Shown one piece after another: positions 8,570 through 16,814 of a stretch of 36,838 bases of DNA (positions are counted from its first letter, which is position 1; each line of letters begins with the position of its first letter). The position numbers and the translations under genes are program-made. The stretch covers positions 1 to 36,838 of the forward strand of contig JAHILF010000108.1 of NCBI GenBank assembly GCA_018897105.1, in the 5' to 3' direction. The notes under the pieces were generated by a model. The model did no database searches, was not told where the DNA came from, and saw only the letters and a list, made by a program, of their open reading frames with translations. Origin of the DNA: Pseudomonadota bacterium (GTDB lineage: Bacteria; Desulfobacterota; Desulfobulbia; Desulfobulbales; SURF-16).

Positions 8570-9472
8570 TTACAGCAAGGAAGAACTCTGCCGGGAAGGG
8601 GCACTTTCCGCCAGAAATTTGTCAACCAGCGGGCCGATCCGCTCAAAGGCGTCTTCAAGCAGATAATGACCTGCATCCGCAAAGTAATGGCACTGAGCCC
8701 CGGGAAATCGTGCCCGCCACTCCTCATAAAATTGGTCATTAAAACAGAAATCCCTGCCGCCCCAGCAGATCAGCATCGGGGTCTCCTTAAAAAAAGCGAG
8801 TCCTTGCTCAATTTCTGTTAATGCCCCCCAGGAGGGGTCTTTTTCTGACAAAGGGATATCCTGGACAAAGCGCAAGGTGGCGATACGGTTTGCCCACGAG
8901 TTATAGGGCAGCAGATAGCCACTGGCGATTTCATCGGGCATTTTTTTCACCACTGCCATGTGAATGGCCGCACCGGCAAAGGCGTTGAGGCCGCGAATCA
9001 GCAGAGTCCCCAGCAGCGGTGTTCTGCAAATCCTGATGCGCCAGGGTATCCTGCCGGAACGAAAGGCCGCTGTATTGAAAATAACGAAAGAGTTGATCTG
9101 CTCACCATGCCGCACGGCATAGCCCATGCCGATGGCGCCACCCCAGTCATGCACAACAAGGTTGATTTTTTTTAGCTGCAGAGCCCCGAGGAGATGCTCA
9201 AAGTTGGCAATATGGTTTTCCAGACAGTAGGCATAATCCTGGGGTTTGTCGGAAAGTCCGCAGCCGAGATGATCCGGGACAATCACCCGGTATCTCTGTT
9301 TCAGGAGTGCGGCAAGATTACGATAAAAGAACGACCAGGAAGGGTTGCCGTGCAGCATGACCACGACAGGCCCCTGCCCGACATCAAGATAGGACAGGGT
9401 ATTGCCATCAGGAAGTTGGTGGGAACATGGGGAAAAGGGATAGCCAGAAACGGTGGATTGCGACTCAGTCAT
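8570..9472 (-). CDS. oleB: OleB-like alpha/beta hydrolase (beta-lactone decarboxylase)
   Basis: 300 residues, haloalkane-dehalogenase-like alpha/beta hydrolase. OleB removes CO2 from the beta-lactone to give the internal cis-olefin. Seen: HGNPSWSFFYR (oxyanion loop, 41-51), PDHLGCGLSDKP, nucleophile Asp109 in VVHDWGG, an acid candidate Asp241 in GGRD, and base His269 in DAGHYLLED. An Asp nucleophile (not Ser) is what is known for OleB and dehalogenases and fits this assignment. The start at 9472 lies 2 bases after the stop of the upstream response regulator; the longer frame to 9529 overlaps that gene. The downstream gene oleC starts 7 bases after the stop. Confidence 0.87.
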   Translation of the reverse strand: MTESQSTVSGYPFSPCSHQLPDGNTLSYLDVGQGPVVVMLHGNPSWSFFYRNLAALLKQRYRVIVPDHLGCGLSDKPQDYAYCLENHIANFEHLLGALQLKKINLVVHDWGGAIGMGYAVRHGEQINSFVIFNTAAFRSGRIPWRIRICRTPLLGTLLIRGLNAFAGAAIHMAVVKKMPDEIASGYLLPYNSWANRIATLRFVQDIPLSEKDPSWGALTEIEQGLAFFKETPMLICWGGRDFCFNDQFYEEWRARFPGAQCHYFADAGHYLLEDAFERIGPLVDKFLAESAPSRQSSSLL

Positions 9473-9473
9473 G

Positions 9474-10055
9474 CTAACCCGATTTATTCTCGTCGGATGA
9501 GCGGTTACGGGGAGAAGATGGGAAGGCATTATCCTTGATCAACTGCTGGAGATAGCCCAGATGCTCCTGCACCATGGCTTCCGTTTTTTTCCGCTCCTGA
9601 ATTTCCTTAGCGAGTTGGGCATTCAGGGCGGTCAACTCCTCGGTCTTTTTCAGCAGTTCGTCACGATGATGCTTCAGATCAAGATGGGTTTTGATTCTGG
9701 ACTTGACGATGGCCATATTGAAAGGTTTGCGGATGTAATCCACCGCCCCGATGGAAAGACCCATGGCCTCATCATCCTCATCAACAAGGGCGGTAATAAA
9801 CATCACCGGAATTACCCGGGTAGCTTCATTTTCCTTAAGTTTCCTGCACACCTCATAACCATCCATTCTGGGCATCATGATATCAAGCAGAATAAGATCA
9901 GGCTGAGGATTTTCAGCAGCAAGCTTCAGGGCTTCCGGACCATTATCGGTAAAGATGACATCATATTCCAGCCGCAGCATCTCCACCAGAATTCTGATAT
10001 TTGCCGGGACGTCATCAACAAATAAAAGTCTAAATCTCTCCTGCTGTGCCGTCAT
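9474..10055 (-). CDS. Single-domain response regulator with coiled-coil tail, embedded in the ole operon
   Basis: 193 residues. A receiver domain fills about 8-125: acidic pair Asp14-Asp15, phosphorylation site Asp58 in LILLDIMMP, Thr88 and Lys110 (YIRKP). The rest (about 130-175, ELLKKTEELTALNAQLAKE) is a predicted coiled coil ending without any output domain. AAGGAGCGAGGAC before the ATG is a strong ribosome binding site. It sits between oleA (55 bases upstream) and oleB (2 bases downstream), so it is co-transcribed with hydrocarbon genes. It could act by protein-protein contact, perhaps with Ole enzymes or with a kinase; the plus-strand kinase at 3624-5861 is the nearest candidate. No direct evidence of partnership. 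Confidence 0.9.
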   Translation of the reverse strand: MTAQQERFRLLFVDDVPANIRILVEMLRLEYDVIFTDNGPEALKLAAENPQPDLILLDIMMPRMDGYEVCRKLKENEATRVIPVMFITALVDEDDEAMGLSIGAVDYIRKPFNMAIVKSRIKTHLDLKHHRDELLKKTEELTALNAQLAKEIQERKKTEAMVQEHLGYLQQLIKDNAFPSSPRNRSSDENKSG

Positions 10056-10110
10056 GTCCTCGCTCCTTTATGGTTAAAATCAGGCCATCGAACACCACTA
10101 TCCCCTCTCT

Positions 10111-11145
10111 TTACCACTCCACGCCAAGCATGAGACAATTGATGCCGCTGCCGATACCCAGCAGGGCAGCCTTTTGACCGGCGCGTAGAACCTGCTGCTC
10201 CAGAGCAACAGCCATGGTTAATGGAGCGGATACGGATCCCACATTACCCCAAAACGGCAATGTTTCAAAATTTTTTTCTGAATCGAGTTGTAATGTCTCA
10301 AACAGGAGCTGCGCATGGGCACGGCCAACCTGATGGCAGAAGAAATGATCAATGCCTTCATCAGCCCAGGCCAGCTCTGCCTGAAAATCCCGCCAGGTGA
10401 GAAAAGCGGTTTCAACCCCCCGCTTCATGAGCTCTGCCGAGTCCGTGGCCATCAGAATGCCCTCATTGCTGCTGTGTCCGCCCTGGCAGAGATTATTGTG
10501 GCTGCTGTTGGCCCGGACGGCTCCTCCGCTGAGGAGATGACCGGTATCATGGACCTCTCGGTCGCCCAGCACCACGGCAACGGCGCCGGACCCAATGGTG
10601 AAGGAGGCAAAACTTGATTTTACTGATTTGCGGGTTACAGACGCATCGGTCAACAAATGCTGGATGGTGGTTTCGACAAGATTCTCGGCGGTTTCCCCGG
10701 CCACCACAAGCCCTTTCTTCACCTGCCCCAGTTCGATCATATTAGCCAGCATGGTCATGCCGTTGAGAAAGCCGAGACAGGCGTTGGACAGATCAAAGAC
10801 ATAACATTTTTCCGGCAGGCCCAGTTGGTGATGAACAAAAGAGGCGGTGGCAGGCTCAAGCATGTCGCGTGAGACAGAGGTAAAGATAAGGCAACCGATC
10901 TCTCCGGGATCAACGCCGGCAAGCGCCAGGGCCTTGCGGCCGGCAATGGCTGCGCCGTCGCTCGGCTTGGTGTCCCTGTCCCAAAAGCGCCGTTGCCGTA
11001 TGCCGCTCATCAGTTCCAAACGGCCCTCAGGCAGCTTTAAACGCTGATAGAGCGGGGCAAGCTGCTGTTCCAGCATTTCGGACGTCACCACATGGGGCGG
11101 CGCTTCATAAGCAGGCGGATAGAGGCAAACGCGGCGATAACGCAT
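10111..11145 (-). CDS. oleA: OleA-like head-to-head acyl condensing enzyme (thiolase superfamily)
   Basis: 344 residues, FabH/thiolase fold. OleA joins two fatty acyl thioesters into a 2-alkyl-3-keto acid. The known OleA active-site set is present: Glu97 (RDMLEPATAS, the glutamate that sets OleA apart from FabH), Cys123 (NACLGFLNGM), His271 (FFCHQVGRAH) and Asn301 (WGNVGSVSAP). MSGIRQRRFWDRDTKPSDGA also follows the OleA pattern. Its start lies 6 bases after the enoyl-reductase gene. Upstream genes supply a dedicated acyl chain system, so the substrates are probably special acyl-ACPs or acyl-CoAs. High confidence because all four ole genes are in one operon. Confidence 0.9.
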   Translation of the reverse strand: MRYRRVCLYPPAYEAPPHVVTSEMLEQQLAPLYQRLKLPEGRLELMSGIRQRRFWDRDTKPSDGAAIAGRKALALAGVDPGEIGCLIFTSVSRDMLEPATASFVHHQLGLPEKCYVFDLSNACLGFLNGMTMLANMIELGQVKKGLVVAGETAENLVETTIQHLLTDASVTRKSVKSSFASFTIGSGAVAVVLGDREVHDTGHLLSGGAVRANSSHNNLCQGGHSSNEGILMATDSAELMKRGVETAFLTWRDFQAELAWADEGIDHFFCHQVGRAHAQLLFETLQLDSEKNFETLPFWGNVGSVSAPLTMAVALEQQVLRAGQKAALLGIGSGINCLMLGVEW

Positions 11146-11151
11146 GGCGGC

Positions 11152-11955
11152 TCAACCAACGACCTTGGCGACAATTTCTGCGTCAAAATAATTGATCCCC
11201 ATCCCCGCATCGACCACCAGGCACTGGGCCGTGATGCCAGAGGAGCGCAGCGACAGCAGAAAGGCTGCCACATCAGCAGCTTCCCTGGTCTGCACCGCGG
11301 CTTTGCGTAACGTTGCCGTCTCGGCAAAGAGATAGCTGTCCACATAACCCGGGATGCCGGCAGATGCCGAAGTCTTCAGCAGTCCCGGACAGACGGCGTT
11401 GAACCGCACCCGGGAAAAAGAGGAAAAACTTTTGGCCAGAAAGGCCAACGATGATTCCAGAGCCGCCTTCACCGGCGCCATATAGCCGTAATTTTCCGCC
11501 GCCATCCGGGTGGTGGAGATCGATATGGTGACAACCGAGGCATCCCGGTCAAGATGATCTTTAAAATGATTGCAGAGTGATATCAGGGAAAAACAGGAAA
11601 TATCAACGGCCTGAAGAAAATCCTTTTTCAGGGTTGCATGAAAGGGTTGCAAACCTTCCGAGTAATTGGCATAGGCAATGGAATGCACAAGACCTGCCAG
11701 TTTTCTGCCGCCAAGGTGCCCGGCGATTTCATCGCGCACCCGGATGATGTTTCCCTCTTCTTCCACATCGCAGATGAACACCTTGGCCTCAGGAAACAGC
11801 TTTTCCGCAGCCTGGCGCCTTTCTTCACTTCTGACCACATGGATAACCTCGGCCCCTTCATCGACCAGGGCTGCGGCAATGGCGCAGGCCACCGACTTCC
11901 TGTTTGCCAGACCGAAAACGGCAAAAACTTTATCCTGTAAATTAAGAAAACTCAT
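11152..11955 (-). CDS. FabI-type enoyl-ACP reductase of the dedicated synthase
   Basis: 267 residues, SDR fold with the FabI arrangement. It begins with [17 protein letters not shown], the FabI cofactor loop (normally GxAxxxSIAxGIA), and has the Tyr-x6-Lys catalytic pair as Tyr156 and Lys163 ([14 protein letters not shown]), the same numbering as E. coli FabI. VVTISIST precedes it. [16 protein letters not shown] resembles the substrate-loop region. It would reduce the trans-2-enoyl chain on the ACP. 73 bases separate it from the dehydratase upstream and 6 from oleA downstream. It may be a paralogue separate from the housekeeping FabI; the chromosome elsewhere is not visible. Confidence 0.85.
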   Translation of the reverse strand: MSFLNLQDKVFAVFGLANRKSVACAIAAALVDEGAEVIHVVRSEERRQAAEKLFPEAKVFICDVEEEGNIIRVRDEIAGHLGGRKLAGLVHSIAYANYSEGLQPFHATLKKDFLQAVDISCFSLISLCNHFKDHLDRDASVVTISISTTRMAAENYGYMAPVKAALESSLAFLAKSFSSFSRVRFNAVCPGLLKTSASAGIPGYVDSYLFAETATLRKAAVQTREAADVAAFLLSLRSSGITAQCLVVDAGMGINYFDAEIVAKVVG

Positions 11956-12028
11956 GATCCGTTCAGTATTGGGTTCTGGGTTGCATTCTCTTTCCGCATT
12001 TTGAGATCCTGGCAGCTCTGCAAGTCTT

Positions 12029-12523
12029 TCATGGGGATTTGTCCTCTTGCCGGACCGGGTTCATGATATCTGACATGGCACAGGCAAAATCAACTTTGAC
12101 GGCTGTTTTGCCATGCACCAGTACTCTGCCCTTTAAAAACCAGACAGTGCCCACCTGCTCTTTCAGCGTGACTTCAAGGGTGATGGTTTCTCCCGGTTTG
12201 ACCTCCCGCTTGAACTTGGCGCCGGTAATCCGGGTCAACACAGGAACTCCCTGTGCTGCAGAGTCGCTTTTTCCATTATTGTCTTGTCTGATCAGCTCAG
12301 AGATCAGCAGAGCGCCGGTCTGGAAAACTGCCTCACAGAGAATGACGCCGGGCAGAATCGGGTAATCGGGATAATGGCCCTGAAAGATATCCAGGTCAAC
12401 CGGGATATCTTTTTCAGCAATCAGACTGTGGCCGTCAAAACTGACCACCTTATCCACCCAGAGAAAGGGTGGTCGGTGGGGAATCCGGGCTAAGATAAAA
12501 TCCTTAGAGTCCACCGTTGACAT
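12029..12523 (-). CDS. FabZ-like hotdog 3-hydroxyacyl-ACP dehydratase
   Basis: 164 residues, hotdog fold. The active-site histidine His50 ([14 protein letters not shown]) and Glu64 ([10 protein letters not shown]) match the FabZ pair in GHFPxxPxxPGVLxxEA. N-terminal [19 protein letters not shown] is also FabZ-like. I place the start at ATG 12523, giving a 20-base overlap with the ketoreductase gene; the longer frame to 12661 lies inside that gene and is a shadow. It should remove water from 3-hydroxyacyl-ACP made by its upstream neighbour. The second half (90-160) is longer than E. coli FabZ and diverged. Confidence 0.85.
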   Translation of the reverse strand: MSTVDSKDFILARIPHRPPFLWVDKVVSFDGHSLIAEKDIPVDLDIFQGHYPDYPILPGVILCEAVFQTGALLISELIRQDNNGKSDSAAQGVPVLTRITGAKFKREVKPGETITLEVTLKEQVGTVWFLKGRVLVHGKTAVKVDFACAMSDIMNPVRQEDKSP

Positions 12524-13244
12524 CCAGTACAGCGCCGTTGATGTAAGACGCCTTGGGCCCCGCAAGAAAGAGAACCGCGTCAGCCACCTCTGCAGGTGTG
12601 CCGAAACGGCGCATGGGCACCATTTTTTTATACTCACTGAGCTGATCCGGGTTGAGATCATTGATCAGCTCTGTGGCAATGAACCCCGGTGACACGCAAT
12701 TGACCGTGATTTTTCTTTTGGCCGTTTCCTTGGAAAGCGATTTCATCATGCCTATCTGACCGGCCTTAGAGGCGGCATAATTGGCCTGCCCGGCAAAACC
12801 CATATGGGACATGGGTGAAGTGATAAAAATGATACGTCCGTATTTCTGCTTCATCATCAGCTGAACCGCAAATTTTGCCATGATGTAGGAGCCGGTAAGA
12901 TTGACATCAATGACCCGCCGCCAGTCATCCTCTTTCATCATGGCCAACACGGAGTCGCGGCGTATCCCGGCATTATTGACCAGAATATCGATGGTATCAA
13001 ACTTCTGCTCGATGTGGCCATAAAGCTCTTCAACCGCCGCATAATCGCTCACATCACATTGATAGAGCTGTAAAAGATCACCAAAGGCAATACATTCCTG
13101 CTGAAAATCCGCCGCCGACTGAACATTGCCGCCGTAAAGGCCCACAACAGTTGCCCCCTGCTGCAGAAAGGCCAGGGAGATGGCCCTGCCCAAGCCCCTG
13201 GTTGCCCCGGTCACAACAACTTTCTGTCCTGTAAATTCAGACAT
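12504..13244 (-). CDS. FabG-like 3-oxoacyl-ACP reductase
   Basis: 246 residues, classical SDR. TGATRGLG (12-19) binds NADPH, NNAG is at 90-93, and the catalytic set is Ser143 (ITSPMSHMG), Tyr156 and Lys160 (YAASK). CVSPGFIATEL and the C-terminal [13 protein letters not shown] are standard FabG elements. ATG at 13244 is chosen: it lies 2 bases after the TGA of the upstream desaturase-like gene; the frame could extend two codons to a TTG. It follows the ACP and ketosynthase in the same operon, so it probably serves the dedicated acyl chain rather than general fatty acid synthesis. Confidence 0.92.
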   Translation of the reverse strand: MSEFTGQKVVVTGATRGLGRAISLAFLQQGATVVGLYGGNVQSAADFQQECIAFGDLLQLYQCDVSDYAAVEELYGHIEQKFDTIDILVNNAGIRRDSVLAMMKEDDWRRVIDVNLTGSYIMAKFAVQLMMKQKYGRIIFITSPMSHMGFAGQANYAASKAGQIGMMKSLSKETAKRKITVNCVSPGFIATELINDLNPDQLSEYKKMVPMRRFGTPAEVADAVLFLAGPKASYINGAVLDVNGGL

Positions 13245-13246
13245 GA

Positions 13247-14653
13247 TCAACTTCTCAGAAACGCATCGGCATCATTAGCCACAATCACCCCGTAATTGAT
13301 GGCCCCCAGCCAGCCGGACATGATGATCCCCACCGACCCGACATGAAAGAGACCGGGAACAACCTTGAAAATTTTGCGGGAGATGTCAAGCCCGGGAAAT
13401 TTTGTCCCGAAAGAGGTTCCCTTGGTGTGCAGGGTATACCGGCTGAAGGTCATGGGTGTGGCGGCCTCGAGCCAGTCGATCTTGCTGCGGATATCCGGTA
13501 TGTACCGTTCGAGATCAACAAGGGAGCGCTCAATCATATCTTCTTTGGCAGCCTTGTACTCCTCATCTGTGAGATCCGCCCAGTCATCATAATTGCCGTT
13601 CATGGAGGCAACAACCGTATAGTCAGGATTTGTCGGCCTGGTCTGGGGATAATAGATGGAAAAGGTCCTGCTCTTTGTTTTCATATCACGCATTTCAAGG
13701 GAATCAAAATTCGGCGCCGTTGAGGTAAAGAGAAGATCCCCGACATCGGGAAAAGACTCGCCCGGCTTGATGCCCATATAGACCTGACAGCTGGAATTAT
13801 TGATTTTAACCTTGTCGAAGTCAGCGAGAAAATCATCGGGAAAGGCGTCCCGGCCGGTAAGTTCATCTACGGTGTTGGTAATCCCGCTATTGGAAATGAC
13901 GCAGGGGGCGCTTATCACCCTGCCGTCCACCATAACGCCTTTCACCTTACCCTTTTCAACGACAATGCGTTCCACCTTTGACTTGGTACAGATGGTGACC
14001 CCGTTGGCTTCCAGTTCATCACTCATCATGCCGATCAGATGGTCGGTGCCACCCTGAAAGGTAAAAACACCTTTATCCATGAAGTTGGAAAACACTATGC
14101 CATAGGTAATGGCTGGATCATCGAGCGTTGACCCATTGGCATAGGAAATCGGTTCCATGAGCAGCCGGTGCACATCAGAGCGGCCTGGGAAGAACTCTTC
14201 AAAAAGCTCCCTGGTGCTCATCGCCAGATCATCATAGAAGTTCATTTTTCGCACCGTGACAAAAAAATCATCAATCACCGTGCCGGAAATGGAAAATTTT
14301 TCCTGCAGAATCCGGGTAAAATCCTGCCGGTCAAAGGTTGTGGTCAGAGAGAACTGGGGATTATCAAAAACGATATTCTTGAGCTGGACAATAGAGTTCT
14401 TAATTGCCTCATTCCAGTATTTACGGCATGTTTTTACCATGCCATAGGGAAACCCATGGAGCGAGACATCAAAAGTGTGGTTTTTGCGCTTAAACCAGGT
14501 GGCGAGCCCGCCAAGCCGATGGTGATGCTCAAGCAGCAGGACATCATGCCCTGCCCGCGCCAGACGGTTGGAGACCGTCAGCCCGCCCAGACCTGAACCA
14601 ACAACAATGACGTCGTAACTGTCTTTTGCCTTTTCTATTGACTGATAAACCAT
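13247..14653 (-). CDS. CrtI/phytoene-desaturase-like FAD oxidoreductase (copy 1)
   Basis: 468 residues with an N-terminal FAD dinucleotide motif VVGSGLGGLTVSNRLARAG (18-36) followed by LLEHHHRLGGLATWF, the pattern of CrtI, carotene isomerases and RetSat-like enzymes. The C-terminal FAD segment reads GLFHVGSVGIIMSGWLGAINYG. In carotenoid pathways such enzymes desaturate or isomerise polyenes using FAD without needing oxygen as substrate. Here no carotenoid gene (phytoene synthase, GGPP synthase) is present, and it sits between ACP/ketosynthase and reductase genes, so an acyl-chain desaturase or isomerase is more likely. 250 bases without a recognised feature separate it from copy 2; a secondary promoter there cannot be excluded. 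Confidence 0.85.
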   Translation of the reverse strand: MVYQSIEKAKDSYDVIVVGSGLGGLTVSNRLARAGHDVLLLEHHHRLGGLATWFKRKNHTFDVSLHGFPYGMVKTCRKYWNEAIKNSIVQLKNIVFDNPQFSLTTTFDRQDFTRILQEKFSISGTVIDDFFVTVRKMNFYDDLAMSTRELFEEFFPGRSDVHRLLMEPISYANGSTLDDPAITYGIVFSNFMDKGVFTFQGGTDHLIGMMSDELEANGVTICTKSKVERIVVEKGKVKGVMVDGRVISAPCVISNSGITNTVDELTGRDAFPDDFLADFDKVKINNSSCQVYMGIKPGESFPDVGDLLFTSTAPNFDSLEMRDMKTKSRTFSIYYPQTRPTNPDYTVVASMNGNYDDWADLTDEEYKAAKEDMIERSLVDLERYIPDIRSKIDWLEAATPMTFSRYTLHTKGTSFGTKFPGLDISRKIFKVVPGLFHVGSVGIIMSGWLGAINYGVIVANDADAFLRS

Positions 14654-14903
14654 TTGAAATAGATGCGTTTGAGCTATAATGATAATTGACAGCAGTCATA
14701 TACTGCCTCGCTTGTCGAACCGACAGCGCCCACAGGCCGTGTCCGTTCACCCTATGCCATTCACCAAAAGTTGCAACTGGCAAATGATGTGAGCTGCCGA
14801 GACAAGCTCCGGCAATAAAACGGATCAGAGGACTGGCCCCCTGAGAAATAAGGATCAAACGGTCTGACCCGGCGGTCGCAGAATTTCAGCAACCCGCTAA
14901 ATA

Positions 14904-16289
14904 TCAATTGTCTGTTAAAATATGTTGATTGACTATGGACACCCCGCTGAGCATGGAACCAACAATGCCCAGAAAACCCTGATCCGTGCCGGCTATGAAA
15001 ACATTGCGGCAGGGGGTCCTGCCGTCCTTTATTTTCACCGGACTGCCATACACGGCGCCTCGGGCTTTTGCCGTATACCTTTCAATGGTAATTGGCGTGA
15101 AACTGTCCTCATATACAATGTTTTGCTCATAATTCCCAATGATTTTAGCGCTCATCTCCCTGGATTTCGCCCCCCACTCCTGCTTCATCGCCGTATATTC
15201 AAGGGGTGATGCCTTTTTCCACAGATCATAATTTGCTGCATGGGTGATACGGATCTGAAAATAGTCGGATGGCGGCATGCCTTGAAAATTTTCAGGAAAG
15301 CAGATCACTCCCCAGCTGGTATCAACGGGTTTTACCGGCTGGCAGTATTGCAATTGATCAGACAGGCAGTAAAAGATGATGGTATGGTCGCTTTTCACCT
15401 CTTTTTTTGTCTGACGGGGCAGAATATAAATCGATTCGACAAAAGTCATCCTGCCTGCATATTTTTCTTCCTGCCGCGGCAGTGAGAGCATGGCAAAGGT
15501 ACCGGGAGCGCCAACGGTTGAAATGACGGCATCGCAGGTTATGGTTTCCCCGCCTGCAAGTTTTACGTGGCTGGCCTGCTGATCCGTGATGGCAATTGAT
15601 TCGACTGGACTGCTATAGCGTATTTCTCCGCCATAGGAGGTGAACTTATCAACCAGCAGAGCCAGGAAGTCTTTCATGGTGCCATCCGGACGGAAAAAAC
15701 CCTCCTGATAAATGGAACGAAACATGATGACGAACTGGGAAAAATCCATGTCGTGCTCTTCACTGTTGCCGTAAACCATGAGCGGCAGCAGGATCATGTC
15801 AATCAACAGCGGATCGTGCAGAAACCGGGCAAGCATAACTCGGGTGGAAATCCATGCCTTGGGGGTAAAAGGGTCATAGCCGTTTACCACGGCAAGCAGA
15901 CTGTTGAAACCATCTATTTCGGCTGGAAAACGGGAGGCTATCTGCTCCTGCAGCAGGGAAAAATCATTTGAAAAACGGAGAGTGTTACCTGCGGGAAAAT
16001 GGATAAGCGAGGAGAATTGCTCATGGGTGATGAAGTCATGGCGGGAAAGTTTGAGCTGCCTAAATAGACGATTTAACGGCGCACGTTTGTCCCCGGGTTC
16101 TGCAAAATTTGTCATGGCATGCAGGCCGGTTTCCAGCAGAAAGCCCTTGCGGAAATAATAGGAGTTCAAGCCGCCTGGAATAACGTGCTTTTCAAGAATC
16201 AGAACAGAGCCGCCGAAACGGGCGAAACGAATACCGGCGGCCAAGCCCGAAAGGCCGCCGCCGATGATAATGAGAGAATAGTCAGCCAC
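14904..16289 (-). CDS. CrtI/phytoene-desaturase-like FAD oxidoreductase (copy 2)
   Basis: 461 residues, start GTG (no ATG nearby). The FAD motif is IIIGGGLSGLAAGIRFARFG, then LEKHVIPGGLNSYYFRKGF and ETGLHAMTNF, parallel to copy 1. The C-terminus reads NVFIAGTDQGFLGIVGSMLSG, again a FAD-binding closing motif. The two copies clearly differ along their length, so they are old paralogues and probably do different steps or act on different chain positions, or form a heteromer. 112 bases separate it from the ACP gene. The substrate is inferred from context only. Confidence 0.85.
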   Translation of the reverse strand: MADYSLIIIGGGLSGLAAGIRFARFGGSVLILEKHVIPGGLNSYYFRKGFLLETGLHAMTNFAEPGDKRAPLNRLFRQLKLSRHDFITHEQFSSLIHFPAGNTLRFSNDFSLLQEQIASRFPAEIDGFNSLLAVVNGYDPFTPKAWISTRVMLARFLHDPLLIDMILLPLMVYGNSEEHDMDFSQFVIMFRSIYQEGFFRPDGTMKDFLALLVDKFTSYGGEIRYSSPVESIAITDQQASHVKLAGGETITCDAVISTVGAPGTFAMLSLPRQEEKYAGRMTFVESIYILPRQTKKEVKSDHTIIFYCLSDQLQYCQPVKPVDTSWGVICFPENFQGMPPSDYFQIRITHAANYDLWKKASPLEYTAMKQEWGAKSREMSAKIIGNYEQNIVYEDSFTPITIERYTAKARGAVYGSPVKIKDGRTPCRNVFIAGTDQGFLGIVGSMLSGVSIVNQHILTDN

Positions 16290-16394
16290 CGGCTGTTTTA
16301 CACGTCATTTATTTCTGACGGTCCAAGGACAACCTCTTGACCGCCATCCAGTGCCAAATAACTCATTGATCTGACCTCTCGAATTTTTGGCAGT

Positions 16395-16813
16395 AGACTT
16401 TTTACAAAGCCTTTAATTTAGGTTCAAGATAATTGATGCAGCTGGTTAAGGTGGCCAGTTCATGATAATCCGCTTCAGGAATCTGGAGTTTATAGCGTTT
16501 CCTCAATTCCATAACGATATCGAGAAAATCCATGGAATCCAGGTCCAGCTGATCTCGCAGAGGTTCATCTGGATTAAGACCATCCATATCCGCATCTTCA
16601 TCGATATCTGCGATTATTTCTAAAATGACGTCTTTTATTTCACCACGTGTCATGTTTACTCCATATTCACTAAATGGGATGCTGAGAGCAGCACCCATAA
16701 CCTTTTGGTCAAATTTTGACGGTCGCGCCAAAAACCGCTCGACCGCCTACCGTGCACGATAACTCTATAACGTATCGTCACGAAAATACGGCGCCAAGAC
16801 TTTTTACAAAGCC
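16395..16813. repeat. 17-nt direct repeat at the 3' ends of the ACP and ketosynthase genes
   Basis: The 17 bases AGACTTTTTACAAAGCC occur at 16395-16411 and again at 16797-16813 (coordinates are the outer limits of the pair). One copy supplies the last codons and stop of the ACP gene; the other lies directly after the ketosynthase stop. The 161-base gap between the genes (16654-16814) also holds TCGTCACGAAAATACGGCGCC next to the repeat, a style of sequence common in dispersed repeats of Desulfobacterota. It may be a small mobile repeat or a shared 3' processing signal. Confidence 0.6.
16402..16653 (-). CDS. Acyl carrier protein of the dedicated synthase
   Basis: 83 residues. The phosphopantetheine site is Ser40 in LDLDSMDFLDIVMEL, with the acidic helix II typical of ACPs (DLDSxxxLDxVMxL). 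The C-terminal IPEADYHELATLTSCINYL is the usual helix IV region. I chose ATG 16653 because TATGGAGTAAAC gives a strong ribosome binding site; a longer open frame to 16731 runs into a repeat-like stretch. The stop codon itself lies in a 17-base sequence that recurs just after the ketosynthase gene. Confidence 0.93.
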   Translation of the reverse strand: MTRGEIKDVILEIIADIDEDADMDGLNPDEPLRDQLDLDSMDFLDIVMELRKRYKLQIPEADYHELATLTSCINYLEPKLKAL

Positions 16814-16814
16814 A

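Noticed and set aside
13247-16289. Carotenoid biosynthesis genes
   Set aside because: CrtI-like folds only; no phytoene or GGPP synthase, and the neighbours are acyl-chain enzymes.
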